From Variovorax sp. CF079 (GTDB lineage Bacteria > Pseudomonadota > Gammaproteobacteria > Burkholderiales > Burkholderiaceae_C): a DNA stretch of 64,000 nucleotides. This document shows, one piece after another, positions 52,386 through 62,049 of this stretch. How positions within the stretch are numbered: the stretch's first letter is position 1; each line of letters opens with the position of its first letter. The translations under genes were made by a program, and so were the position numbers. The notes under the pieces are model-generated. The model saw only the letters and a list, made by a program, of their open reading frames with translations. It was not told the origin of the DNA and searched no databases. Location: positions 62,001 to 126,000 of the forward strand of contig NZ_FMZU01000022.1 in assembly GCF_900101545.1 (NCBI RefSeq), read 5' to 3'.

Positions 52386-53264
52386 TCATGTGCCCCCTCC
52401 CCGCTTGGTCAGGCCGCCGAAGCCGCGCTGCGGGTCGTAGCCCCAGCAAGCCAGGCCGAAGAAGACGATCAGGCAGCCCAACACGACATAGGGCGCGAGG
52501 CCCGGGTCCTTGCCATAGAGCGCGAAGCGGATCCACTCCACCGCGTAGGTGAAGGGATTGAAGCGCGCCAGCTGGTACACCCACTCGGCCCCCGACTCCT
52601 GCAACTTCCACAGCGGGTAGAGCGCGGTCGACAGGAAGTACATCGGGAAGATGACGAAGTTCATCGTGCCGGCGAAGTTTTCCAGTTGCTTGATGTGCAC
52701 CGACAGCAGCAGCCCGAGCGCGCCCAGCATGAGCGCGCCGGCCGCCAGCGCCGCGAGCGCATGCAGGCCGGCGAGCGACAGCAGCGGCACTTCGGTGCCG
52801 ATCAGGGCGGCCACCACCACGAACGCGAGCGCCTGCAGCACCGACAGCAGCGCGGTGGCGCACAGCTTGGAGAACAGCAGCCAGGGCCGCGGCAGCGGCG
52901 CGGTAAGCAGCAGGCGCATCAGGCCCATCTCGCGGTCGTAGACCATCGCGAGCGACGACTGCATGCCGTTGAACAGCAGCACCATGCCGACCAGCCCGGG
53001 CACGATGTACACGTCGTAGGGAATGTAGGTGTCGTAGGGCTCGACGATCGCGACGCCGAAGACGTTGCGAAAGCCCGCGGCGAAGACGGCAAGCCACAGC
53101 AACGGGCGCACCAGCGCCGACACCAGCCGCCCGGTCTGCTGCGAGAACTTGTACAGCTCGCGCAGCACGATGGCGCGCATCGCCTGCAAGGCGTGGCCCA
53201 GCCCGCGCCGCGCCAGTGGCTCGGCACTCGCGCTCTCCGGCGTTTTCAGCGCGCGCTCGGACAT
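52386..53264 (-). CDS. ABC-2 type permease of a PQQ-alcohol-dehydrogenase-associated transporter
   Basis: A 292-aa inner-membrane permease with six hydrophobic segments. AIVLRELYKFSQQTGRLVSALVRPLLWLAVFAAGF, MQSSLAMVYDREMGLMRLLLTAPLPR and FPMYFLSTALYPLWKL are ABC-2 permease features, as in the permeases found beside ped/exa and lut clusters. The ATG at 53264 follows CGGAGA and overlaps the end of the binding-protein gene (53246). It pairs with the ATPase at 55454-56167. Direction of transport is not proven. Confidence 0.87.
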   Translation of the reverse strand: MSERALKTPESASAEPLARRGLGHALQAMRAIVLRELYKFSQQTGRLVSALVRPLLWLAVFAAGFRNVFGVAIVEPYDTYIPYDVYIVPGLVGMVLLFNGMQSSLAMVYDREMGLMRLLLTAPLPRPWLLFSKLCATALLSVLQALAFVVVAALIGTEVPLLSLAGLHALAALAAGALMLGALGLLLSVHIKQLENFAGTMNFVIFPMYFLSTALYPLWKLQESGAEWVYQLARFNPFTYAVEWIRFALYGKDPGLAPYVVLGCLIVFFGLACWGYDPQRGFGGLTKRGGGT

Positions 53265-54424
53265 AGCTTCTCCGGTGCATCGGCGCCAAGCGTGTCGAGC
53301 ACGTTGCGCGGATGCAGTACGCCGTCGGCCGGTGCCTGCGCGATCACGCCCTGCCCGTCGCTCAGCAGCATGGGCTGGCGCAGCTGGCCATCCCAGGCGC
53401 GGAAGCTCAGGCCGGTGCCCTTGGAACCGTCCAGCGAGCTCTTCGCCACGGCCTGCGCCCAGGCCGCATTCGGCCCCTTGGGCGCGGCGATGGCCGCGGC
53501 CGTCAGCGTCTTGCCGGCCATCCACGCGGCCCAGTCGTGCGCCGTCATCGGCCGCTTCGTGGCCTTGGCGAAACGCCGCGCGACCTGCGGCGCGCCGTAG
53601 CGCTCGAACTGCGCGTGCCAGGCCAGCGCCAACAGGCCACCGTCACCCACGACCGGGCGCGGCAGCACGGTGCGATAAGGCAGCGTGCGGGCGAATTCGC
53701 CGTCGCTGTCGACCACCCAGACGGCGTCGTAGCTGCTGCCGGCCGTCAGCAGCAGCGGGTTGGCCAGGTCGCGCTCGCGCGGGTCCGCCGACAGCTTGAA
53801 GGGTTTGCTGCCCACCAGTTGCAGCCCGTAGCGTTTGATCGACGCCTGCGCGGTCGCCGCACGCGAGGCATCCTGCGGGCTGCCGCCCACCAGCAGGAGC
53901 AGCTTGCTCCATTTGCGCGACACCAGCGTCTGGGCCAGCGCATCGCTGCGCATGCGCTCGCTGGGAATCAGATGGAACAGTCGCGCGCGGCAGTCTTGCT
54001 GGCGCAACCGGTCGGACGCGTCGCTCAGGTTCAGCACCGGCAACTTCACGGCATCGGCCACCGCCAGTGTCCATTCGGCAGGTAGGTCGGTCAGCAGCAC
54101 CGCGGCGCCGTTCTTCTCGGCCGCCACGGCCGCCGCGCGCGCCGCATCGACCGAAGCGGCCGGCACGCTGGCCAGGGCCACCTCCGCGCCCGCGGCTTCC
54201 AGCTCGAACCTGGCCTCATCGACGGCCAGCTCGAGGCCCTCTGCGAGCGGTCCGCCCGGATGCCCGAGGTAGGCGCGCTCGACGCGCGAACGCTCCAGGC
54301 GCGCATCGTCTGCGGGCGTGATCAGGGTGGCCTTGAGCACCGCCGCGGCCGCCGGCGCAGCGTCGATCAGAACTGCCGCCAGCGACGCGAGCGCAAGCCA
54401 GGATACCGGTGTGCGCTTCCTCAT
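53246..54424 (-). CDS. Periplasmic binding protein of the PQQ-alcohol-dehydrogenase-associated ABC system
   Basis: A 392-aa secreted protein with a signal peptide (SWLALASLAAVLIDAAPAAA). It has a type I periplasmic-binding fold: VLLTDLPAEWTLAVADAVKLPVLNLSDASDRLRQQDC, SERMRSDALAQTLVSRKWSKLLLLVG, and a C-terminal MLLSDGQGVIAQAP. The pattern fits the branched-chain-like binding proteins that accompany PQQ-dependent dehydrogenase ABC genes. The ATG overlaps the beta-propeller gene stop. Ligand unknown. Confidence 0.82.
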   Translation of the reverse strand: MRKRTPVSWLALASLAAVLIDAAPAAAAVLKATLITPADDARLERSRVERAYLGHPGGPLAEGLELAVDEARFELEAAGAEVALASVPAASVDAARAAAVAAEKNGAAVLLTDLPAEWTLAVADAVKLPVLNLSDASDRLRQQDCRARLFHLIPSERMRSDALAQTLVSRKWSKLLLLVGGSPQDASRAATAQASIKRYGLQLVGSKPFKLSADPRERDLANPLLLTAGSSYDAVWVVDSDGEFARTLPYRTVLPRPVVGDGGLLALAWHAQFERYGAPQVARRFAKATKRPMTAHDWAAWMAGKTLTAAAIAAPKGPNAAWAQAVAKSSLDGSKGTGLSFRAWDGQLRQPMLLSDGQGVIAQAPADGVLHPRNVLDTLGADAPEKLCPSAR

Positions 54425-55416
54425 TCCACGATCACGAGTCCATAAGGCACGCGTCCAACCGGAACGCTCTTGATCGCCTTGGCGAGCGCCACGTCGACCA
54501 CCGTCACGTCGTCGCTCAGCCCGTTGACGACGTAAAGCCGCGCCTCTGCCTTGTCGAGCGTGACGTTCCAGGCACGCTTGCCGACCAGCACCAGCGAGGC
54601 GACCTTGCGGCTCCCCACGTCGACGAAGGCGACGTGGTTCGCGCGCCCGAGCCCGACGAAGGCCCGCCGGCCGTCCTTCGTGATCTGGATACCCACGGGC
54701 GTGATGTCCTCGGCGCGCGCGCCCTTGAGCTCGAACTTCAAGGTGGCGATCACCTCGTGCGTGGCGGTCGAGACGATGCTGACGCTGGCGCCCAACTCGT
54801 TGGTGACCCACAGCTCCTTGCCGTCGGGCGTGATCGCCATGCGCCGCGGCCGCTTGCCGACCCGGATGTTCTTGGTGACCTTGCCGCTGGCGGTGTCGAT
54901 CACGTGCACCAGGCTCGCCACCTCTGAGGTGACGTACAGGGTCTTGCCATCGGCACTCACCTTGACGCCTTCCGGTTCCGCGCCCACCTTCACGGAGCGC
55001 AGCTTCTTGCCGCTGGCCGCGTCGATGAAGCTGGCCTCGCCCGCGTCTTCGTTGGAGACATAGATGACCTTGCCGTCGGGCGACAGATCGAAGGCCTCGG
55101 GCTCGTCGCCCAGCGGGATGCGCCGCACCGACTTGCCGCTGGCAGGGTCGATCAGGTCGGCCTCGTTCGAGTCGGTGCAGGCGACCATCAGCTGGCGCTC
55201 GGGCGTCAGCTGGATGTGGCGCGCGCGCTTGCAGGTGGGGATCGTGCCCTTCACCGCCAGCGTCCCCAGGTCGATCACAGTCAGCGCGCTATCTTTCTCG
55301 CTGGACACGTAGGCGGCGCCCTGCGCCAGCACGGCCTGGCTCGCGGCCGCCAGCGCCAGTGCGCCGGCGGCGGCGCGAAGCCGCGTGCGCAGGATCGGAC
55401 GAGAAGGTCTTGGCAT
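54421..55416 (-). CDS. YVTN beta-propeller protein of the PQQ-linked ABC cluster
   Basis: A 331-aa secreted beta-propeller. A signal peptide ends near AVLAQGA, followed by seven repeats such as DGKVIYVSNEDAGEASFIDAASGKKL and DGKTLYVTSEVASLVHVIDTASGK. The family is known as a PQQ-dependent-catabolism-associated propeller. The ATG at 55416 is chosen over 55428 because GGAG lies eight bases before it. A second YVTN propeller is encoded in the xox cluster at 61022-62005. It may scaffold the dehydrogenase system. Confidence 0.88.
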   Translation of the reverse strand: MPRPSRPILRTRLRAAAGALALAAASQAVLAQGAAYVSSEKDSALTVIDLGTLAVKGTIPTCKRARHIQLTPERQLMVACTDSNEADLIDPASGKSVRRIPLGDEPEAFDLSPDGKVIYVSNEDAGEASFIDAASGKKLRSVKVGAEPEGVKVSADGKTLYVTSEVASLVHVIDTASGKVTKNIRVGKRPRRMAITPDGKELWVTNELGASVSIVSTATHEVIATLKFELKGARAEDITPVGIQITKDGRRAFVGLGRANHVAFVDVGSRKVASLVLVGKRAWNVTLDKAEARLYVVNGLSDDVTVVDVALAKAIKSVPVGRVPYGLVIVE

Positions 55417-55453
55417 ACATGTCTCCATCTTTTGTTTTCGGGATTTTCACGTT

Positions 55454-56167
<714 letters not shown>

Positions 56168-56666
56168 GGAGGCAGAAGGGATTCGTCGAGCTGTCGTAGT
56201 TTCAATGATCAAGGGTATTTGCCGTTCGCTATCGATCCGCAAATTCTGTGCCTCTGCCCTTCGCAGGGTTTTCACCTGGAATCCGTCCTACACATTTGCC
56301 CGCGCAAGCGCCTTTGCAACCCATCGGCACTCGACATCCGTACTTGGCGCGAGACACTTTGCGTCAAATTTGGATGCGCATGCGGCGCATTGCCGCCGCG
56401 ACGCGTGACGTGCGGCGCGGCGAAGGCATCCAACGCTGGGGATTTCCCTAGGTCCGATAGTCCTCTTGCAGCCCTCGAAAACCGGCATCCGCCGAAGAGA
56501 CAGCGCACCCTGCCGATCGAACCCGCATCGGTGAGCTCGACGACTGCGTGGCGGCATGGTGGGCATGGATGTTGCGGTCCGCAGCCTTCGCCAAACCGAT
56601 CGAATAGATCCGAAGGCTGCTGCCAATTCGTGTTCGATACCCACTGTCAAATGTGAGGAGACATTT
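56168..56666. promoter_or_regulatory. 499-bp divergent region upstream of xoxF
   Basis: No gene is supported here. It must contain the promoters of the minus-strand ABC run and of xoxF. A CTAGGG-AAAT-CCC string on the minus strand lies at 56438-56452, about 215 bases before the xoxF ATG, and is similar to the element before cstA. A GAGGAG ribosome site precedes the xoxF ATG. Confidence 0.5.
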
Positions 56667-58496
56667 ATGAAATTTTCCAGGCAGATCGTCAGCCGTCTCG
56701 TGCGGCATGTCGGCGTCGCGATGCTTGCTCTTCCGGCCTTGGCGCTTGCCAATGCCGATGTAGAGAAGAACGTCGCGAACTCGAAGAACTGGGCGATGCA
56801 AGCGGGCGATATGTTCAACCAGCGCTACAGCAAGTTGAACCAGATCACCAAGAGCAACGTCGGCAAGATGCAGGTCGCATGGACCTTCTCTACCGGCGTG
56901 CTGCGCGGCCACGAGGGCTCGCCCCTGGTGGTCGACGGCACGATGTACCTGCACTCGCCGTTTCCGAACAAGGTGTTCGCGCTCGACGTCGAAACCCAGA
57001 AGATCCTGTGGAAGTACGAGCCGAAGCAGGATCAGTCGGTGATCGCGGTCATGTGTTGCGACACGGTGAACCGCGGCCTGGCCTATGCCGAGGGCAAGGT
57101 CTTCCTGCAACAGGCCGACACCACCCTGGTCGCACTCGACGCCAAGACCGGCAAGGTGGTGTGGTCGGTGAAGAACGGCGATCCGAAGGTCGGCGCCACC
57201 AACACCAACGCGCCCCATGTCTTCAAGGACAAGGTCATCACCGGCATCAGCGGCGGCGAGTTCGGCGTGCGTGGCTTCCTGGCTGCCTACAACATCAAGG
57301 ATGGCAAGCTGGCCTGGAAAGGCTACAGCACCGGGCCGGACGAAGAGATGCTGATGGACCCCGGCAAGACCATGACCTGGACCGACGGCAAGCTCGCGCC
57401 GGTCGGCAAGGACTCTTCGCTGAAAACCTGGAAGGGCGACCAGTGGAAGATAGGCGGCGGCACCACCTGGGGCTGGTACAGCTACGACAAGGCCACCAAC
57501 GCCGTGTACTACGGCACCGGCAACCCGTCGACCTGGAACCCTTCGCAGCGCCCCGGCGACAACAAGTGGTCGATGAGCATCTGGTCGCGCGACGTGGACA
57601 CCGGCAAGGTCAACTGGGTGTACCAGATGACGCCGTTCGACGAATGGGACTTCGACGGCATCAATGAAATGATCCTGGCGGACATCAACGTCAAAGGCAA
57701 GCCGACCAAGGCGCTGGTGCACTTCGACCGCAACGGCTTCGCCTACACGCTGGACCGCGTGACCGGTGCGCTGCTGGTGGCCGAAAAATTCGACCCCAAG
57801 GTGAACTGGGCCTCGCACGTCGACATGAAGACCGGCCGGCCGCAGGTGGTGGCCAAGTACTCGACCGCGCAGAACGGTGCCGATGTCAATACCAAGGGCG
57901 TCTGCCCCGCGGCGCTGGGCAGCAAGGACCAGCAACCGGCTTCCTACGACCCCAACACCAAGCTCTTCTACGTGCCGACGAACCACGTCTGCATGGACTA
58001 CGAGCCGTTCAAGGTCGAATACACGGCTGGCCAGCCCTACGTGGGCGCCACGCTCTCGATGTATCCCACGCCGAGCAGCCATGGCGGCATGGGCAACTAC
58101 ATCACCTGGGACGCCGGCACCGGCAAGATCGTGCAAAGCAAGGCGGAGAAGTTCTCGGTGTGGAGCGGTTCGCTGAACACCGCCGGCGGGATCTCCTGCT
58201 ACGGCACGCTGGAGGGCTATCTCAAGTGCGTCGATGCCAAGGACATCAAGAAGGAGCTCTTCAAGTTCAAGACCCCGTCGGGCATCATCGGCAACGTGTT
58301 CACCTATGAGCACAAGGGCAAGCAGTTCATTGGCGTCCTCTCCGGCATCGGCGGCTGGGCCGGCATCGGCATGGCAGCGGGCATCGATCCAGAGAAGAGC
58401 ACCGAAGGACTCGGCGCTGTCGGCGGCTACAAGGAGCTGAGCCAGTTCACCGAGCTCGGCGGTTCGCTGACCGTGTTCGCGCTGCCGAGCAACTGA
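56667..58496 (+). CDS. xoxF: Lanthanide-dependent PQQ methanol dehydrogenase XoxF
   Basis: A 609-aa periplasmic quinoprotein with a signal peptide (cleavage near ALANA). Catalytic Asp328 in FDEWDFDG is followed two residues later by Asp330, the extra acid that coordinates a lanthanide in XoxF and is Ala in calcium MxaF. The vicinal disulfide Cys130-Cys131 (VMCCDTVNRGLAYA) and tryptophan-docking propeller repeats (e.g. WGWYSYDKATNAVYYGTGNPSTWNP) are present. The pattern resembles the XoxF5 clade. It oxidises methanol, passing electrons to XoxG. First gene of the xox cluster. Confidence 0.95.
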   Translation: MKFSRQIVSRLVRHVGVAMLALPALALANADVEKNVANSKNWAMQAGDMFNQRYSKLNQITKSNVGKMQVAWTFSTGVLRGHEGSPLVVDGTMYLHSPFPNKVFALDVETQKILWKYEPKQDQSVIAVMCCDTVNRGLAYAEGKVFLQQADTTLVALDAKTGKVVWSVKNGDPKVGATNTNAPHVFKDKVITGISGGEFGVRGFLAAYNIKDGKLAWKGYSTGPDEEMLMDPGKTMTWTDGKLAPVGKDSSLKTWKGDQWKIGGGTTWGWYSYDKATNAVYYGTGNPSTWNPSQRPGDNKWSMSIWSRDVDTGKVNWVYQMTPFDEWDFDGINEMILADINVKGKPTKALVHFDRNGFAYTLDRVTGALLVAEKFDPKVNWASHVDMKTGRPQVVAKYSTAQNGADVNTKGVCPAALGSKDQQPASYDPNTKLFYVPTNHVCMDYEPFKVEYTAGQPYVGATLSMYPTPSSHGGMGNYITWDAGTGKIVQSKAEKFSVWSGSLNTAGGISCYGTLEGYLKCVDAKDIKKELFKFKTPSGIIGNVFTYEHKGKQFIGVLSGIGGWAGIGMAAGIDPEKSTEGLGAVGGYKELSQFTELGGSLTVFALPSN

Positions 58497-58531
58497 GCCG
58501 CAAGCCACAAGCCGCGATGTGCGGGCGGGCC

Positions 58532-58559
58532 GGGAGAGCACTCATGAGAGGGCTCTCCC
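58532..58559 (+). other. Stem-loop between xoxF and xoxG
   Basis: GGGAGAGC (58532-58539) and GCTCTCCC (58552-58559) form a perfect 8-bp GC-rich stem with a 12-base loop, within the 99-base xoxF-xoxG gap. It is followed by CTACTTTCCC, not a T-run, so full termination is uncertain. It may instead limit read-through or stabilise the xoxF transcript, giving more XoxF than XoxG. Confidence 0.6.
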
Positions 58560-58595
58560 CTCTACTTTCCCAAAGATATCGGAGACCCAGGAGCC

Positions 58596-59000
58596 ATGAA
58601 ATTTCGTACGTCAACGTTGCTGCCGTCCCTTCTTCTGCTCGCCGGCGTGGCCTGCACAATGGCCGTCGCAGCGACAGACCCGGCGCCTTACAAAGTAACC
58701 GAGGGCTACAAGGTGGACCCGGAAACCATGAAGGGATTTCGCGCCTGGCGCTCCGCCGCCTGCGATCGCTGCCACGGTCCCAACCAGGAAGGCATGGTCG
58801 GCCCTTCTCTCATCAACAGCCTGAAGACGCTGAAGAAGGAAGAGTTCATCAAGATCGTGCGAGACGGAAAGCTCGACAAGGGCATGCAGAGCTTCGGCAA
58901 CAACCCCGCGGTGATGGACAACATCAACCAGCTCTACGCCTACCTCAAGGGCCGATCCGACGGCGCGATCACCCGCGCCAGAGTGGAAGAAAACAAATGA
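58596..59000 (+). CDS. xoxG: Cytochrome c (XoxG-like electron acceptor of XoxF)
   Basis: A 134-aa secreted monohaem cytochrome c. A signal peptide ends near AVAAT. The haem site is C56-D-R-C59-H60, and a Met in KLDKGMQSF or NPAVMDN is the likely axial ligand. It has the class I fold with a C-terminal LYAYLKGRSDG helix. It immediately follows xoxF, as xoxG does, and would accept electrons from reduced PQQ. An AGGAG ribosome site precedes the ATG; the stop overlaps the xoxJ ATG. Confidence 0.92.
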   Translation: MKFRTSTLLPSLLLLAGVACTMAVAATDPAPYKVTEGYKVDPETMKGFRAWRSAACDRCHGPNQEGMVGPSLINSLKTLKKEEFIKIVRDGKLDKGMQSFGNNPAVMDNINQLYAYLKGRSDGAITRARVEENK

Positions 59001-59887
59001 CCGTCCGGCAGCCCGCTGGCAGGCCCCGGCCCATCGGCGCCCGCCTGCGCGCGGGCGTCGTGGGCGCGGCATGCTGTTGCGCGCTGATTCCCGCCGTGGC
59101 CCAGGACACGCCGGCGCGCAAGGCGCTGCGCGTGTGCCAGGATCCGAACAACATGCCCTTCTCCAACACCAAGGGCGAGGGCATCGAGAACCGCATTGCC
59201 GAGCTGTTCGGCAAGGCGCTCGGACTTCCGGTGACCTACTACTCGTTCCCGCAGCGGCTGGCCTTCTTCCGCAACACGCTGCGCTTCAAGCTGCCGGGAC
59301 AGGACTACCCCTGCGACATCGTGATGGGCGTGCCGGTCGGCCTCGACGAGGTCTCCGTCACCAAGCCCTACTACCGCTCGACCTATGCCCTGGTTTTCCC
59401 CAAGGGCAAGGGAATGGACCACGTTGCCTCTGCCGAGGATTTCCTCAAGCTCGATCCGGCCAAGCTGAAGGCGCTGCGCATCGGCATCTACGACCGCTCG
59501 CCGGCCTCGCAATGGCTCAACCGGCACGGACTGCTCGAACAAGGCGTGCCTTACAAGCTCATGAGCGCCGACCCGGCGCAGTATCCGGGCGAGATCGTCG
59601 AGCGGGACCTGGCCGAGGGCAAGCTCGACGCCGTCGTCGTCTGGGGTCCGATCGCCGGCTTCTTTGCCCAGCGCGTCAAGACGCCGGCCCTGGTCGTGGT
59701 GCCGCTGAAATCCGAAAAGGGAATCCGGCTCGACTACCAGATGGCCATGGGCGTGCGCTACGGCGAACGCGAATGGAAGCAGCAGGTCGAGGGGCTGATC
59801 GAATCCAAGGCGCCCGAGATCCAGGCGATCCTCAAGGAATACGGGGTCCCGCTGGTCGATGCATCGTTCGGGGCGCCCAATAACTAG
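58997..59887 (+). CDS. xoxJ: XoxJ-like periplasmic binding protein
   Basis: A 296-aa secreted solute-binding-type protein (signal ends near PAVAQ). KALRVCQDPNNMPFSNTKGEGIENRIAELFGKALG and CDIVMGVPVGLDEVSVTKPYYRSTYALVF are the XoxJ/MxaJ pattern of the quinoprotein-associated binding-protein family. The fold is that of type II periplasmic binding proteins with a large cavity, thought to assist XoxF activation rather than transport. Translationally coupled to xoxG. Confidence 0.92.
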   Translation: MTVRQPAGRPRPIGARLRAGVVGAACCCALIPAVAQDTPARKALRVCQDPNNMPFSNTKGEGIENRIAELFGKALGLPVTYYSFPQRLAFFRNTLRFKLPGQDYPCDIVMGVPVGLDEVSVTKPYYRSTYALVFPKGKGMDHVASAEDFLKLDPAKLKALRIGIYDRSPASQWLNRHGLLEQGVPYKLMSADPAQYPGEIVERDLAEGKLDAVVVWGPIAGFFAQRVKTPALVVVPLKSEKGIRLDYQMAMGVRYGEREWKQQVEGLIESKAPEIQAILKEYGVPLVDASFGAPNN

Positions 59888-59915
59888 AGCCTGAACAGGC
59901 TCCAAGCCGACTTCC

Positions 59916-60599
59916 ATGCGCTTCGCCGTCGCCGCCTCGCTTTGCGCCTTGCTCGTCTCGCCACTGGCCTCCCGGGCCGAGGGCGAGAAGCCCGACTTCT
60001 CGGTCGCGGAGCGCCTGCTGTTCATGACCCCGCAGCTGCAGAGCGTGCAGGCGCCGACCCTGCTGCGCTACACCTTCAGCAAGGCAGGCAGCCTCGAAGA
60101 GGGTTTTGTCGACAGCGTCACGGTGGGCCTGAGCGCCAAGGCCGACGGCAGCTGCTGCGATGCCAAGGGCGCATTCCTGAGCGGAGAGCGCAAGCTGCAG
60201 GTGCCCGATGTGCCGGCAGCCGCCGGCAACCCCGTCATCCTCTACTTCCTCGAGCATGACGTGCGCGAGATGAAGCGCCTCACCGGGGGCTCCGAGAATC
60301 ATTTCCGCAAGCGCCTGCGCATGGCGGTCTACCAGGGTGCCGAAGTGCGCGACGCGACGATGCGCTACCAGGGGCGCACGGTCAAGGGCAAGGAGATCGT
60401 GTTCAGCCCGTTCCTGGACGATCCGAACCGGCCGAGGTACGAAAAATTCGCGAAGAAGAACTATCGCTTCCTGCTCTCGGCCGCAGTGCCCGGGGGCGTC
60501 TATGGCATCCGGACGCAGATCCAGGGCGAAGGCCTGGCCGCCAAGCCCCTCCTCGTCGAGGAACTCCTCATCGAGGGTGCCAAGGCGCCGGCGCGCTAG
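59916..60599 (+). CDS. Secreted protein of the xox cluster, function unknown
   Basis: A 227-aa protein with a signal peptide ending near SRAEGEK, so periplasmic. I do not recognise a domain. Visible features are SVAERLLFMTPQLQSVQAPTLLRYTF near the start, vicinal Cys-Cys in ADGSCCDAKG, HDVREMKRLTGGSENHFRKRLRMA in the middle, and RFLLSAAVPGGVYGIRT near the end. It starts 28 bases after xoxJ and is followed after 29 bases by another small secreted gene, on the same strand as the whole xox cluster. A role in dehydrogenase assembly or quality control is conjecture. Confidence 0.8.
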   Translation: MRFAVAASLCALLVSPLASRAEGEKPDFSVAERLLFMTPQLQSVQAPTLLRYTFSKAGSLEEGFVDSVTVGLSAKADGSCCDAKGAFLSGERKLQVPDVPAAAGNPVILYFLEHDVREMKRLTGGSENHFRKRLRMAVYQGAEVRDATMRYQGRTVKGKEIVFSPFLDDPNRPRYEKFAKKNYRFLLSAAVPGGVYGIRTQIQGEGLAAKPLLVEELLIEGAKAPAR

Positions 60600-60628
60600 C
60601 GCCACTTTTTCGAAAACCGGCGAACCTC

Positions 60629-60997
60629 ATGAAGAAAACCCTCCGCCTTCTCTGTTTTCTCGGCCTGCCGATGGCCGCGCATGGCGCCGCGCTCGCGAAC
60701 GATTTCCCTACCGTGGACCGAGTGCTCTACGTGCAGGAATGCATGGCCGCACATCCCGGCACCAGTACCTTCGAGATGATCAACAAGTGCTCGTGCGCGC
60801 TCGACGCGCTCGCCAAGGAGGTGAAATACGCGGACTACGTGCAGCTGAGCACCGCGAGCAAGGCCACCACCATCGGCGGCGAGCGCGGCGGCTACATCCG
60901 CGATTCGGAAAAGCTGCAGGCCGACATCAAGCGCTACCGCGCGCTCCAGGCCAAGGTGAAAAAGGGCTGCTTCATCGGCCCGGCCAACGGACGCTGA
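60629..60997 (+). CDS. Small secreted Cys-containing protein of the xox cluster, function unknown
   Basis: A 122-aa protein with a signal peptide (LCFLGLPMAAHGAALA) and a mature helix-rich part. Four cysteines occur in the mature region: VQECMAAH, INKCSCALDAL and KKGCFIG. They could form disulfides or bind a cofactor, but there is no CxxCH haem site. The middle has a Lys/Thr-rich LSTASKATTIGGERGGYIRDSEKL. No family is recognised with confidence. Located between the unknown 227-aa protein and the YVTN propeller. Confidence 0.8.
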   Translation: MKKTLRLLCFLGLPMAAHGAALANDFPTVDRVLYVQECMAAHPGTSTFEMINKCSCALDALAKEVKYADYVQLSTASKATTIGGERGGYIRDSEKLQADIKRYRALQAKVKKGCFIGPANGR

Positions 60998-61021
60998 ACG
61001 GCGCCCGAAAAGCGCACAGCC

Positions 61022-62005
61022 ATGACGGGCACCGCAACACCTGTGCGCCACGGATGGATCGCTGCCTTGATGCTGTGCACTTCGGCCTGGTCCTCGCCCT
61101 TCGCCTACATCACCAACCAGGGAAGCCATGACGTGTCCGTCATCGACCTCGCCTCGCAGCAGGTCGTGGCCACCGTCGCCGTCGGCCGGTCGCCGGCCGG
61201 CGTGGTGGCGTCCGACCGTGCGGGCCGCGCCTTCGTGTCCAACCCCGACAGCAAGACCATTTCGGTCATCGACATGCGCCAACAGAAGGTCGTGAACACG
61301 CTGGCTGCGGGAGACGGCCCGGTGGGCCTCGACATCTCGGGCGATGGCCGGCACCTGTACGTCGCCGACTGGTACGGTGCCCGGCTGCTGGTGTTCGACG
61401 CGCGCGGCAGCGGCGCCGCGCCGCCCCTGGCCTCGATTCCAGTGGGCCGGGCGCCCGCCGGCGTGGCCGCGCACACCGACAGCGCCACCGTGTTCGTGGC
61501 CGAGCGCGACGACGACAGCGTGGCCGTGATCGACACGGCCAAGCGGCGAGTGCTGGCGCGCGTGCGTGTCGGCAGCCACCCCTTCGCGCTGCTCTACGAC
61601 GCGCCGCGCGCACGGCTCTACGCGCTCAACGTGCAGAGCGACGACCTCTCCGTGATCGACATGCGCGACACGCGGCGGCCGGCCGTCATCGCGACCGTGA
61701 AGGTCGGCAAGTCCCCGTACGGCGCGGCACTGGCGCAAGGCGGTGCGCTGCTGTTCGTGACCAACCAGCGCGACGACACCGTCAGCGTGGTCGACGCCGA
61801 TTCGCTGCGGGTGCTGCGCACCCTCCCCGGCTTCGCCTATCCCGAGGGCATCGCCGCGCACGCAGACCGCGTCTACGTCGTGAACTGGATGGACGACAAC
61901 GTGCAGGTGCTGGATGCCGGCAGCGGACGCAAGCTCAAGACCATCGCCACAGGGCAGAACAGCCGCGCGTTCGGCGCCTTCATCGGCGCGCCGATCGATC
62001 CCTGA
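61022..62005 (+). CDS. YVTN beta-propeller protein of the xox cluster
   Basis: A 327-aa secreted beta-propeller with a short signal (ending near TSAWSSPFA). Repeats of the type SHDVSVIDLASQQVVATVAVGRSPAGV recur about seven times. It is related to, but distinct from, the propeller at 54421-55416. Such proteins are recurring neighbours of PQQ dehydrogenases; their function is not defined, and scaffolding is a guess. Confidence 0.88.
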   Translation: MTGTATPVRHGWIAALMLCTSAWSSPFAYITNQGSHDVSVIDLASQQVVATVAVGRSPAGVVASDRAGRAFVSNPDSKTISVIDMRQQKVVNTLAAGDGPVGLDISGDGRHLYVADWYGARLLVFDARGSGAAPPLASIPVGRAPAGVAAHTDSATVFVAERDDDSVAVIDTAKRRVLARVRVGSHPFALLYDAPRARLYALNVQSDDLSVIDMRDTRRPAVIATVKVGKSPYGAALAQGGALLFVTNQRDDTVSVVDADSLRVLRTLPGFAYPEGIAAHADRVYVVNWMDDNVQVLDAGSGRKLKTIATGQNSRAFGAFIGAPIDP

Positions 62006-62049
62006 GGATTATCAGAGCGACCCTTTTCTCAACCCATCGCAGAACATCC

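Noticed and set aside
56448..58541. A 697-codon minus-strand open frame opposite xoxF
   Set aside because: XoxF on the plus strand has full-length family motifs, a signal peptide and a ribosome site; the opposite frame has no recognisable domain.
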